From Saccharobesus litoralis (GTDB lineage Bacteria > Pseudomonadota > Gammaproteobacteria > Enterobacterales > Alteromonadaceae): a DNA stretch of 64,000 nt. The translations under genes were made by a program, and so were the position numbers. Below, in pieces: positions 55,298 to 64,000 of this stretch; position 1 is the first letter of the stretch; each line of letters opens with the position of its first letter. Below the pieces are notes generated by a model, which made no database searches, was not told where the DNA came from, and worked only from the letters and a program-made list of their open reading frames with translations. The stretch spans positions 4,752,065 through 4,816,064 of the forward strand of contig NZ_CP026604.1 in NCBI RefSeq assembly GCF_003063625.1, in the 5' to 3' direction.

Positions 55298-56584
55298 ATG
55301 GAAAGCTTAACTATTCAGCCGATCACTTCTTGTGCTGGTGAAGTGACTATTCCAGGTTCTAAAAGCCTGTCTAACCGCATTTTATTGCTTGCTACGCTAG
55401 CGCAAGGCGAGACTCATGTAACCAACTTGCTTGATAGCGATGATATTCGCCATATGCTAACAGCGTTAAAGCAAATGGGGGTTGAATACTCTCTATCAGA
55501 CGATAAAACCGAGTGTAAAGTACAAGGTTTAGGTGGTGCGATTAATGTTGCTGAACCTCAGGAATTATTTTTAGGTAATGCCGGTACAGCAATGCGTCCG
55601 TTGGCGGCAGCGCTTTGTTTAGGCGAAGGTGAGTTCACATTAACCGGTGAGCCACGTATGTTTGAACGCCCTATTGGTCACTTAGTTAACGCTTTACGTC
55701 AAGTCGGTGCTGATATTGAGTACTTGAAAGACGAAGACTTCCCGCCATTAAAAATCTCAGGTAAAGGTTTAACTGGTGGTCGTGTTGAAATTCAAGGCAG
55801 TATCTCTAGTCAGTTTTTAACCGCATTGTTAATGGCAGCACCATTAGCTAAAGACGATATGGAAATCGTGGTTATCGATGAGTTGGTATCTAAGCCTTAT
55901 ATCGAAATCACTTTACACTTAATGAAATTATTTGGTGTTGAAGTTGAAAACGATAACTTTGAAGTGTTCCGCGTAAAAGGTAACCAAACTTATGTTTCAC
56001 CTGGTCGTGTATTAGTTGAAGGTGACGCCTCTTCTGCGAGTTACTTCTTGGCTGCTGCGGCAATCAAAGGCGGTACTATTCGTGTAAACGGTGTTGGCAC
56101 TAAAAGTGTTCAAGGGGATGCGCGCTTCGCGGAAGTGCTTGAGCAAATGGGAGCTACGGTTAACTGGCAAGACGAATATATTGAAGTAACAGGTAACGGC
56201 AAATTAAACGCGGTTGACGTTGATCTTAACCATATTCCAGACGCAGCCATGACAATTGCCACTGCTGCATTATTTGCTGAAGGTACAACGGCCATTCGTA
56301 ATATTTATAACTGGCGTGTAAAAGAGACTGATCGTTTATATGCGATGGCGACAGAACTACGTAAAGTCGGAGCAACAGTTGAAGAAGGTGAAGATTATAT
56401 TGTTGTAGAGCCACCTGCTGAGTTAACTCACGCGGCAATTGATACTTACAACGATCACCGTATTGCGATGTGTTTCTCGTTGGCGGCTATGGGTAACACA
56501 GCCATTACGATTAACGACCCTAAGTGTACGGCTAAAACCTTCCCAACTTATTTTGAATTGTTTGAATCGGTGGTAGAGCACTAA
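55298..56584 (+). CDS. aroA: 3-phosphoshikimate 1-carboxyvinyltransferase (EPSP synthase)
   Basis: The 428-residue enzyme joins phosphoenolpyruvate to shikimate 3-phosphate. Signatures are [17 protein letters not shown] (about residues 19-35), [17 protein letters not shown] (about 90-106, phosphoenolpyruvate site), [17 protein letters not shown] near 170 and [21 protein letters not shown] near 340, and the C-terminal [11 protein letters not shown]. Length is that of the E. coli enzyme. It is a single-gene unit here; aroC, the next step, lies at 14989. Confidence 0.98.
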   Translation: MESLTIQPITSCAGEVTIPGSKSLSNRILLLATLAQGETHVTNLLDSDDIRHMLTALKQMGVEYSLSDDKTECKVQGLGGAINVAEPQELFLGNAGTAMRPLAAALCLGEGEFTLTGEPRMFERPIGHLVNALRQVGADIEYLKDEDFPPLKISGKGLTGGRVEIQGSISSQFLTALLMAAPLAKDDMEIVVIDELVSKPYIEITLHLMKLFGVEVENDNFEVFRVKGNQTYVSPGRVLVEGDASSASYFLAAAAIKGGTIRVNGVGTKSVQGDARFAEVLEQMGATVNWQDEYIEVTGNGKLNAVDVDLNHIPDAAMTIATAALFAEGTTAIRNIYNWRVKETDRLYAMATELRKVGATVEEGEDYIVVEPPAELTHAAIDTYNDHRIAMCFSLAAMGNTAITINDPKCTAKTFPTYFELFESVVEH

Positions 56585-56664
56585 TTATCGAGCTATTTTG
56601 ACGGTGAGCTTTAGCGTTTGCAATGCAAGACTAAAGTCTCACCCACAATAACTACCCACAATAA

Positions 56665-56961
56665 CTAGTTTATCTGGATAGGGATCTGACTTGGTTCTTG
56701 CGCCTCTTGACTTAAGCCAATCATTTCATCGTAAGCAGTCTCGTATATCAGCACAGCGTTTGAAACATCACAACTGTGAAAACCATCTTTGATTTCTTGA
56801 ATACTTCTAAAGTGCACAGGCCGTTGATGGTTATCAACCACATAACCTGACTCTCCAGCGATAATGGCTTCAACCAATAATGTGCCTCCCTCGTAAGAGT
56901 GAGCGATTAGTTGTTGAATGTTCAGTTGCTGACTGGTAATTGACTCTAATTCAAAACTCAT
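56665..56961 (-). CDS. DUF6482-like small protein
   Basis: The 98-residue protein has a beta-rich core (YEGGTLLVEAIIAGESGYVV) followed by helix and the motif LIYETAYDEMIG near residue 75, characteristic of the DUF6482 family of small cytoplasmic proteins in marine gammaproteobacteria. Function unknown. It has a clear ATG and stands alone, with a strong terminator-like hairpin just upstream of its promoter region. Moderate confidence in the family. Confidence 0.65.
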   Translation of the reverse strand: MSFELESITSQQLNIQQLIAHSYEGGTLLVEAIIAGESGYVVDNHQRPVHFRSIQEIKDGFHSCDVSNAVLIYETAYDEMIGLSQEAQEPSQIPIQIN

Positions 56962-57039
56962 ATTTTAGCCTCGTTTGATTCGATTGCTTGATAAAGCAGG
57001 TAGCAATCAAAGTTACGTATTAAGTGTAGGCCAAGATCA

Positions 57040-57068
57040 AAAAAGCCGCGTTTAATCCGCGGCTTTTT
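57040..57068. terminator. bidirectional terminator upstream of the DUF6482 gene
   Basis: AAAAAGCCGCG / CGCGGCTTTTT is an 11-bp stem with a seven-base loop and A/T runs at both sides. It ends leftward transcription coming from der before the DUF6482 gene. Confidence 0.85.
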
Positions 57069-57176
57069 GGTGAGTATTGCTAGTAGTGTTTCCAGAAAGA
57101 AATGATCAGTTGAATCACTCACATAATTTACTATCACTCGTGATGTTTTTAACCATATTTAGATTAAATAAACAAC

Positions 57177-57250
57177 TTCAGGCTGAGCTTGTCGAAGTCT
57201 TATTACTTTCTAATTTACCGACACTTCGACTGCTTCGCGCTCAGTGTGAA
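57177..57250. repeat. TTCGACAAGCTCAG-type REP hairpin
   Basis: TTCAGGCTGAGC followed by TTGTCGAAGT and, 24 bases later, ACTTCGACTGCTTCGCGCTCAG then TGTGAA form a long imperfect inverted repeat. The core (CTTCGACAAGCTCAG on one strand) is a dispersed extragenic palindrome seen in many bacterial genomes. It sits downstream of der. A nearby open frame through it is not a gene. Confidence 0.7.
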
Positions 57251-57307
57251 AGTGATCACCAATGCTTTTAACTAATCAAAATTCAATTGAAAAGGTACTA
57301 ATTAAAA

Positions 57308-58807
57308 CTATTTATTGCGCTCTTTACTCTGATGAAATTGCATTAACTTTCTGCGCTTGCGCTGCTCACTCAAGGTCATTTTATTTGAGCGGTTTGCAAA
57401 TGGGTTATCACCCTCTTTAAAGTCAATTCGAATAGGTGTGCCCATCATATCTAACGAACGACGATAATAGTTCATTATGTAGCGCTTATATGAGTCTGGC
57501 AGATCCGTTACTTGCGTACCATGAATAATAATAGTCGGTGGGTTATGTCCACCTGCATGAGCATATTTTAATTTAACACGACGGCCGCGTACCATTGGCG
57601 GCTGATGGTCGTCTACCGCCATTTTCATAATACGTGTAACAAGCGAGGTTGTGATCTTTTTATTGGCTGACACATAGGCTTCATCTATCGACTCATATAA
57701 ATGGCCTACGCCCGTTCCATGTAAAGCGGAAATAAAGTGTAAGCGCGCGAAATCGATAAAACCTAAACGGCGATCAATTTCTGATTTAATATGTTCTTTG
57801 ACATCATTGTCTAAGCCATCCCATTTGTTGACAACCACAACAATCGAGCGGCCAGCGTTAAGCGCAAAACCAATTAAGCTTAAGTCTTGATCACCAATAC
57901 CTTCTCGGGCATCGATAACCACCAAAACAACATGGGCATCTTCAATGGCTTTTAAGGTTTTAATAACCGAAAATTTTTCGACCGTTTCGTTTACTTTTTT
58001 ACGTTTACGTACACCAGCAGTATCAATAATCACATATTGTTTATCTTCCCGCTCCATCGGAATATAGATACTATCGCGCGTCGTGCCCGGCATGTCGTAA
58101 ACGATAACTCTGTCTTCACCTAATATGCGGTTAGTTAGTGTTGACTTACCCACATTAGGACGACCCACAATAGCGAACTTAATTGCTCGCTTCATGAGTA
58201 CTTGTTCTGCTTCTTCCTCTGGTGAAAGCACTTCATCTGGTGCGCTTTCATCTTCAGCTAACTGACTTTCTGGCTCAAATTCATCTTGCTCTGGCGGATA
58301 AATATCTGGGAATGTTTCAAGCAGGGGATCTAAAATAGTTTCAACTAAACCACTCACACCTCGGCCATGTGCCGCGGCTATTTGATAGCAATCACCTAGT
58401 GATAATGAATAAAAGTCTGCCGCATAGGAATCAGCGTCTATGCCATCGGTTTTATTAACAACTAAATAAACAGGCTTTTCTATTTTACGTAAGTGATGGG
58501 CCATCGCCTCATCACCCGTTGTGACACCCGCACGTGCATCAACCAAAAACAAAACAACATCCGCTTCTTCAATCGCCTGCAACGATTGTTGGGCCATTTT
58601 AGCATCTATGCCTTGTTCATCACCTGTGATACCACCCGTGTCAATCACAATGAAGTTGTAACCATTATATTCCGCTTGGCCATATTTGCGATCGCGCGTT
58701 AAGCCAGGAAAATTAGCCACTAAAGCATCACGGCTACGTGTTAAGCGGTTAAATAATGTAGATTTTCCGACATTCGGACGACCCACCAACGCAATAACCG
58801 GAACCAT
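57308..58807 (-). CDS. der: ribosome assembly GTPase Der (EngA)
   Basis: The 499-residue protein has two GTPase domains in tandem, a feature unique to Der: [15 protein letters not shown] at about 8-22 with DTGG and NKTD, and [15 protein letters not shown] at about 216-230 with DTAG and NKWD. An acidic linker (about 170-205) and a C-terminal KH-like domain follow, with a basic tail ([20 protein letters not shown]). It matures the 50S subunit. Clear ATG; upstream leftward genes are not coupled. Confidence 0.97.
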   Translation of the reverse strand: MVPVIALVGRPNVGKSTLFNRLTRSRDALVANFPGLTRDRKYGQAEYNGYNFIVIDTGGITGDEQGIDAKMAQQSLQAIEEADVVLFLVDARAGVTTGDEAMAHHLRKIEKPVYLVVNKTDGIDADSYAADFYSLSLGDCYQIAAAHGRGVSGLVETILDPLLETFPDIYPPEQDEFEPESQLAEDESAPDEVLSPEEEAEQVLMKRAIKFAIVGRPNVGKSTLTNRILGEDRVIVYDMPGTTRDSIYIPMEREDKQYVIIDTAGVRKRKKVNETVEKFSVIKTLKAIEDAHVVLVVIDAREGIGDQDLSLIGFALNAGRSIVVVVNKWDGLDNDVKEHIKSEIDRRLGFIDFARLHFISALHGTGVGHLYESIDEAYVSANKKITTSLVTRIMKMAVDDHQPPMVRGRRVKLKYAHAGGHNPPTIIIHGTQVTDLPDSYKRYIMNYYRRSLDMMGTPIRIDFKEGDNPFANRSNKMTLSEQRKRRKLMQFHQSKERNK

Positions 58808-58928
58808 ACATACCTCTCATAGCAAAACGAAACAATACCAAACCTCAATTATACGAGGCGGCTAAAAAATGGACGCGGATTATAGCAGAGGATGAACAGC
58901 AAGTAACGCCATTAACAAATCAGGGCAC

Positions 58929-58955
58929 AAAAAAACCAGCTAAAGCTGGTTTTTT
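58929..58955. terminator. terminator downstream of the S41 peptidase gene
   Basis: AAAAAACCAGC-TAAA-GCTGGTTTTTT is a perfect 11-bp stem with A/T runs, seven bases beyond the S41 stop codon. An almost identical hairpin with a different loop lies at 60445-60470. Confidence 0.9.
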
Positions 58956-58961
58956 CAATTT

Positions 58962-60362
58962 TTAATCAAATAGATTAACCGGTGGTTGATGAAACAAGTA
59001 GGGTTCATCATTTGAAGCACTGCTTACCGTATTGCACGTGCCATCACGAATGTAATCAACTGCGCTTTGAAATAACGCATCGGTTGAGCTTGTCCAATCG
59101 CCAGCAAAGTCATGTGGGTTGGCATAACAATTAGGCATAATGCCATTTGCAAATCCACCTTCACCATCGGCATTTAAACCTTGAAAGTTAAGAGCAAATA
59201 ACACAGTGTCACAAATAGGCTCTGGCACCATACCGTATGGCTTGCCACAAGTTTTGTCACCAATCAACACAACATCCATATAAGGTTTTAACCCGTTAAT
59301 CACCCCTTCACTTGCCGAGCAAGTCGCATTAGATGACAATACAATAACCCGTTGTATTGAAAGTGTTTCGTTTAAAGTCGGAAAATAAAATGTTTTATCA
59401 TATTCGCGAGTATGATTATTGCCGACTAATTGCTGATAAATTTGATTCTCTACTTTGCTGCCACCTATATGTGATGCCATTTGGGCTGAGGTACTCACAT
59501 AGCCACCACCATTGTATCTTAAGTCTAAAATCAACTCCTGCACCTGATGTGTGGACAGCTCTGCAAAAACGGCCGGCATTTGCTCAGTTAATAACTGATT
59601 AAAGTCACTTACGGCAAGATAACCCACTTTCTTTTGGCCAGAAGCTGTCGCTACATTAACCACGCGGCTATCGTAAACCGGCTCTATCGAAATCGACTGC
59701 AAAGGTATATTTGTGAAGGAGGCAATATCACCATCAAGCTCGTAAAGCTCCATGTTATAGGACAACATTTCAGCACTGGTGCGAACAAAAGAATCTGGAA
59801 TTAAAATCTGCCCTGGCCTTTTGTCCGCCATATAAGCTAACAAGCCTGCTTCACTAATACCATTGACTAGCTTAAACCGCATGCCTCGTTTAATACCGGC
59901 TTGATAAGCCGGTGATCCTTTGCGCACTGAAGCTACCCGGATCTGATTCTGTATTTTATTGATTGAAAAAGTTATTCCGGTGGACAACTCTTCTTGTTGA
60001 ACAAAAACTTTTTCAAACTGTTCTTGAGAAAAAGCAACACTAAAATTATCTTCTGGTGCTTTTACCGCATCCATAACCTGACTTATGCTTGTATAGTCTT
60101 CTTTATTAAAAGTGGAAGGTAAGGCTTCAGGCCACAAATAATTCGTCTTTAAAAAGTCAAATGCCATCTGATTTTCATCAAACGGTTCATCACAAGATAA
60201 AGGCTTTTCTACCGTCGTTGGTGTTTCTGTAGCCCCTGGTGATTCAGATCCGCTTTGAGAAAGTTGATCCGTAAGACTCGTTGTTTGTTCAGGCGCTGAG
60301 CTGCCTCCACCACAAGCGGTTAACGCAAACAATAGCGAAGCAACAAGAAATGTTTTTTTCAT
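58962..60362 (-). CDS. S41-family peptidase lipoprotein with PDZ domain
   Basis: The 466-residue protein has a lipoprotein signal (lipobox LTAC near residues 14-17), a Ser/Thr-rich linker, a helical N-terminal part, a PDZ domain (VRKGSPAYQAGIKRGMRFKLVNG near 150) and an S41 peptidase core (LILDLRYNGGGYVSTSAQMASH near 285, catalytic Ser in VLSSNATCSASEGVINGL near 350 with TCGKPYG following). It is related to C-terminal processing proteases and should act in the envelope. Clear ATG; it is separated from its neighbours by two near-identical terminators. Confidence 0.9.
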   Translation of the reverse strand: MKKTFLVASLLFALTACGGGSSAPEQTTSLTDQLSQSGSESPGATETPTTVEKPLSCDEPFDENQMAFDFLKTNYLWPEALPSTFNKEDYTSISQVMDAVKAPEDNFSVAFSQEQFEKVFVQQEELSTGITFSINKIQNQIRVASVRKGSPAYQAGIKRGMRFKLVNGISEAGLLAYMADKRPGQILIPDSFVRTSAEMLSYNMELYELDGDIASFTNIPLQSISIEPVYDSRVVNVATASGQKKVGYLAVSDFNQLLTEQMPAVFAELSTHQVQELILDLRYNGGGYVSTSAQMASHIGGSKVENQIYQQLVGNNHTREYDKTFYFPTLNETLSIQRVIVLSSNATCSASEGVINGLKPYMDVVLIGDKTCGKPYGMVPEPICDTVLFALNFQGLNADGEGGFANGIMPNCYANPHDFAGDWTSSTDALFQSAVDYIRDGTCNTVSSASNDEPYLFHQPPVNLFD

Positions 60363-60444
60363 TTAAAATCCATTTTTTACAATTAATTAATGCGGCATAC
60401 TAACTCGCGTAATAACAAGATGCAATACACTAATGAAAGCCATA

Positions 60445-60470
60445 AAAAAACCAGCCGAAGCTGGTTTTTT
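60445..60470. terminator. terminator downstream of the large beta-helix gene
   Basis: AAAAAACCAGC-CGAA-GCTGGTTTTTT is a perfect 11-bp stem, same arms as the terminator at 58929 but with a different tetraloop. It lies 40 bp beyond the stop of the large gene. Confidence 0.9.
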
Positions 60471-60510
60471 ACGATCCATTAAATAAGCTAATTGTATACG
60501 ATGACGAAAA

Positions 60511-63500
60511 CTAATTAGCTCCAGTTGTACCGCCAGTGCCGCCCATAGGGTCTGAACTATCACCCAGCGCCATATACCAAGCAGTCCAATCTGTTGTACC
60601 ATCGAATGCCCCAATATAGTCGGTTGCCATAAACCAACTATCTACAGTAGACATATCAGTACCTGCGCCTAACAATGGCGAATCAGCCATCGGCTGATAG
60701 CCGTCTAACATCAAATTAGAGCCATCTGTAGCAAGGCTATTCATGCTGCCAGCAGTAAACCAATCACGAGCCGACTGACTACCAATATCCGTAGGCGCCC
60801 AAATCGGCGCATCTAACTCACTCGATACAGCTGTAGAAGTAAACGAAACTTCACCACTGTCAGCCCATGCTACCACTGCGTCATCATCTAAATGGATAGC
60901 TGCCCAACCATTCGAATTATTAGCCGCAATAGCAGTATTAACAAAAGTTGACTGCGTGCCATCATACAGACCAATAGCGTTACCATCATCACTGTCAGTG
61001 ATAATGGTAGCATTAACAAAAGTCGGAGCACTGGTTAAGTTAACCGCATCGGTATATTCACCACTCCAACCAGAAATGGCCTGATCCATAGAACGATTGG
61101 GGGATTCGATTAAAATGTTTTGTACGCGACCATTCCAACCGTTATTCCAAGAAACCCCTTGGTTATTAACATCAGAAATCACAACATTCATTAAATCGAC
61201 TGTACCACCATCTACCTGAATACCACTGCCGTTAGTATCATCAATATAGAGATTATTAATCTGAGTTGAGTCACCAACACTATACAGTTGCACACCAACA
61301 CGTGAATTAGTCAATGCTAAGTAATTGATAACACCACTATTATCATCAGGATTATCACCACCGTGAACATCACCCCAGATATTACAAATCTCATTGGCTG
61401 GACATTGACTGTTAGGAGCTGCGCCATACAGATTAAAGCCATTAATATTGTCCATCACTACTGGGTTATCAGCGGTACCGTTAATATTAATTGAACTACC
61501 GCGGCGCACCTCAAAGTTATTCCAGATACTGGATGAAGTAATATAAGTCCCAGCTTCAATGGTTAATTGCGGACCTGTAGGAATAAAACCATCAATTGCT
61601 ACAAAATGCGAACCAACTAAAAAGTCAGAATCAAACTCATACAGGTTATCGCTGCTTAACATCAGGTCGTCTTGTAACTCAGTCCAACCAAAACGATATT
61701 TAGGTTTAAACTCGTCATCGCGAGGGTCTTGTGCATAGCCTTCAAAATTAGCGCCAGCTAATGCTAGTGGCCCTTCAATGCGTACCCAATCATCACGTTC
61801 GTATACAAACAATCCAGTGCCGGTAAACAACGAATCTTGAACCGGTAGTTTTGTCCAAATACGATACTCAGCAGCATCAATTAAGGTTTCGGATAAGCTT
61901 AACGCGACACGCACATGGCCAATATCAGGGTCATTAAGTATTTCAACATCAGTAATCGCTGGCCCAGCAGCACCCGTTTTATCATCAGAAATACGATAAA
62001 ACGCGGCATTCTCAATTTCTACCATGTCGCCTTCACCGCCATCAAGCCACGTATCATAGAAGTCGATAACAATAGTCGGTGTACCATTGTCTCCCAATGG
62101 ATCATAAGCCATATGCTCTGTATTGAAATCAGGGCTAAGGCCTTCTTCACCATAATGGAATCGTTCTTCAATATAAAGCATGCCTGGCGCTAACATGTCA
62201 GCGCCCATATCATTGACTAGGCTATCTATTTCAAGTGCAAAGCGATCATGCCAATTATATATAATGAAAGATTCTTCAGATGATATATCAAAATCGATAC
62301 GCACCGCTTTGTTATCGTCACTAAAAGTCGCCCGTGCAACAACTGTAAAGTTAATCCAATCTTGATCTGGCAAACTTACAGCAAATGTTGAAGGGTCAAA
62401 CCCATCTACATCAAACGGCACATCACTGCGCAGCAATATCGCTTTCCAAGTATTGTAGGTATGAATATTGGTATCTGGATCTGTGTACTCCCAAGAAAAA
62501 CCTACATGATGACTGTATTCCACACTGCCTTTTGTCGCCATAAATGAGCGCGTGCTGTCAGCTTCAATGGTATATAAACCACCCCACTCAGTTAGGTTAT
62601 TAACGGTTAACGCACATTCGGTTTGACCATCATACGGCAAGGTTTCTACATCCAAATACAAGGTACGTTCAGCAAAGTCTTCACTGCCCATGTAATGAAC
62701 ATTTAGCACATCGTAATCAACTGCTGCGGCATCACCACTGACACAACTTAAAGCATAGTTACTGACATCAGATGCAAGTGTGGCATCAAGTAACACGTCG
62801 TTAAATAACACACGTAACTGCTCTGGGCCTTCTGGTGTCACTAATAACAATTTAGGTTGTTCTAAGTTCGCATCAACTCCGGCTTCCCAAGACTCTTCAC
62901 TGCTGCCAAATTCAATGTTTAATCCATCAGCATCAACCGCTGGTACAAAGGTAACTTGGCTAACTGTACCTTCACCTGTGCCTGCATCAACTTCATCCAC
63001 TTGCATGCGGTATGCCGTTAACTGTGGAATTTGTACTTGAATATTGGCGAACGGCTCTGGCTTATACACGATATAATCCATATTGGCATATACTTCACCG
63101 GATACATCGTCTACATATCCAAAATCATCCATGTCTGATTGACGGCGCACAATGTCAAGCATAGGGTCAAAACTTAGCCCAGCTAACTCACTCACTTTAT
63201 AGTAGTAATTAGATTGGGTGCTAATTTCCACTCGGCCTTGTTCATTATCAAACCAAACCCAAAACCCTGGCTCTGAGGTTTCTAGGTTGGCAATCGTGAT
63301 AGGTTCATTTTGCTCAGGAAGAATAATCTCGGCATCCAGCACATCTTGGCAACTATAGAACAGGCCATTAAGACCGATACCATTCCAAGGATGCAACTCA
63401 CAATAACGCTGAACATCCATTGGCATGACGGGTGCCAACTTCAGTGTATATTGACTAGACGGTGCTAAATCAAGGTTAACCATTCCCCAATTGAACGTAA

Positions 63501-64000
63501 TATACGAACAATATTCTTGGTTATCTAAAGAGTCACAGTTACTAGAATACGCTTGGTCAATTGGCAATGGTGTGACTGTGCCATCTTCAGCTTCTACATA
63601 GAAATTAACCGAATCGACGTGAACAGGGAAGTTAAACCACTGCTCATAATTAAAGTGCGACGGGTTAAATTCAAATGCAGGAACATCATCTTCTGGTTCA
63701 ATGTCCTGATTGTCAAAGCGACCAAAGCTCAACACTTCATCCACTTGAATATCACCGTTATCCAAGTCTAGCTCAGACATAGTGCTAAATGCAGCAATGC
63801 GGTAAGCTTTAATATCAGTCGTGACTGTGCTGTCACCATCTTGATAAATAATATTTTTATCCGCGTCGGTAGCAAAATACAGCTTGTAATGTGTATCAGG
63901 CTTAAATTCAAAGTTAACAATCAAACAATTGTTAATACCCTGCTCCTGCCAAATCATATTCACAGGACGTTCGCTATCTAACGGTTCAATAACCAATGCG
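60511..64000 (-). CDS. very large secreted protein with Ig-like and beta-helix regions (5' end outside window)
   Basis: At least 1161 residues are visible and the frame is open at the window edge, so the start is missing. The N-terminal part is rich in Asp, Tyr and Trp with repeated beta-sandwich-like segments (for example LLVTPEGPEQLRVLFNDVLL near 415, an SbsA-type Ig-like start). About residues 860-1090 have the spaced Asn/Gly/Val pattern of a right-handed parallel beta-helix (NSRVGVQLYSVGDSTQINNL and DTNGSGIQVDGGTVDLMNVV). The C terminus ends MGGTGGTTGAN. It is probably exported and may bind or cut polysaccharide; no catalytic residues can be assigned. Confidence 0.75.
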   Translation of the reverse strand, partial: ALVIEPLDSERPVNMIWQEQGINNCLIVNFEFKPDTHYKLYFATDADKNIIYQDGDSTVTTDIKAYRIAAFSTMSELDLDNGDIQVDEVLSFGRFDNQDIEPEDDVPAFEFNPSHFNYEQWFNFPVHVDSVNFYVEAEDGTVTPLPIDQAYSSNCDSLDNQEYCSYITFNWGMVNLDLAPSSQYTLKLAPVMPMDVQRYCELHPWNGIGLNGLFYSCQDVLDAEIILPEQNEPITIANLETSEPGFWVWFDNEQGRVEISTQSNYYYKVSELAGLSFDPMLDIVRRQSDMDDFGYVDDVSGEVYANMDYIVYKPEPFANIQVQIPQLTAYRMQVDEVDAGTGEGTVSQVTFVPAVDADGLNIEFGSSEESWEAGVDANLEQPKLLLVTPEGPEQLRVLFNDVLLDATLASDVSNYALSCVSGDAAAVDYDVLNVHYMGSEDFAERTLYLDVETLPYDGQTECALTVNNLTEWGGLYTIEADSTRSFMATKGSVEYSHHVGFSWEYTDPDTNIHTYNTWKAILLRSDVPFDVDGFDPSTFAVSLPDQDWINFTVVARATFSDDNKAVRIDFDISSEESFIIYNWHDRFALEIDSLVNDMGADMLAPGMLYIEERFHYGEEGLSPDFNTEHMAYDPLGDNGTPTIVIDFYDTWLDGGEGDMVEIENAAFYRISDDKTGAAGPAITDVEILNDPDIGHVRVALSLSETLIDAAEYRIWTKLPVQDSLFTGTGLFVYERDDWVRIEGPLALAGANFEGYAQDPRDDEFKPKYRFGWTELQDDLMLSSDNLYEFDSDFLVGSHFVAIDGFIPTGPQLTIEAGTYITSSSIWNNFEVRRGSSININGTADNPVVMDNINGFNLYGAAPNSQCPANEICNIWGDVHGGDNPDDNSGVINYLALTNSRVGVQLYSVGDSTQINNLYIDDTNGSGIQVDGGTVDLMNVVISDVNNQGVSWNNGWNGRVQNILIESPNRSMDQAISGWSGEYTDAVNLTSAPTFVNATIITDSDDGNAIGLYDGTQSTFVNTAIAANNSNGWAAIHLDDDAVVAWADSGEVSFTSTAVSSELDAPIWAPTDIGSQSARDWFTAGSMNSLATDGSNLMLDGYQPMADSPLLGAGTDMSTVDSWFMATDYIGAFDGTTDWTAWYMALGDSSDPMGGTGGTTGAN

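Noticed and set aside
57077-57271. Open frame of 64 codons downstream of der
   Set aside because: It runs through the REP-type hairpin and has no ribosome site or recognisable product.
1-64000. CRISPR array, prophage, tRNA or rRNA genes
   Set aside because: No regularly spaced repeats, phage structural genes, or tRNA/rRNA sequence were recognised.

Overview
The window is a stretch of chromosome from a low-GC marine-type gammaproteobacterium, most likely of the order Alteromonadales. I infer this from the block parE-yqiA-cpdA-DUF1249-nudF-tolC, the pairs epmC-yfcL and grpE-hrcA|nadK-recN, the 4.5S RNA gene and the protein sequences. It cannot be placed to genus without a database search. Most of the window is housekeeping DNA. 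It is punctuated by intergenic repeats and has one clear accessory island at about 26.7-31.1 kb.

Layout. 0-7 kb: Rieske protein and DUF4124 protein, dinB with a possible SOS site next to acpH, then a sugar group (galM, an SMP-30 lactonase, galE, rfbB). 7-13.3 kb: an octaheme cytochrome c with HEAT/TPR repeats, a divergent oxyR that keeps both redox cysteines, and a DUF1501/DUF1800 pair. 13.4-19.7 kb: MFS transporter, aroC, prmB, smrB and three small lipoproteins. 19.8-26.1 kb: parE, yqiA, cpdA, DUF1249, nudF, tolC and a DUF1330 gene.

26.1-31.1 kb: a Lys/Glu-rich secreted helical protein, a DUF2971 gene and the wreck of a HigB/HigA-type toxin-antitoxin module. The antitoxin is split by an IS1634-like element with a 6-bp target duplication, and the toxin carries two homopolymer frameshifts. 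31.1-39.3 kb: a sirtuin, small membrane proteins, a large PKD-repeat/YHYH lipoprotein, msrQ without msrP, and pdxH. 39.4-45 kb: grpE, hrcA, nadK, recN with a LexA-like box, and yaaA. 45.4-58.8 kb: a CheY-like regulator, srmB, pgi, tal, a receiver-TPR protein, epmC, an ATP-NAD kinase-like protein, yfcL, 4.5S RNA, aroA and der. 59-64 kb: an S41 peptidase lipoprotein and a very large secreted beta-helix protein that runs off the window.

The most unusual material is not protein-coding. Four copies of a TATAGTC-ended element (129-222 bp) carry exchangeable internal hairpins, one of which keeps its pairing through compensatory changes. A second family of about 95 bp occurs in five full or partial copies. 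I found no CRISPR array, prophage, tRNA or rRNA. I did not find a convincing new multi-gene system; the best candidates for follow-up are the modular repeat family and the decayed toxin-antitoxin/IS locus.
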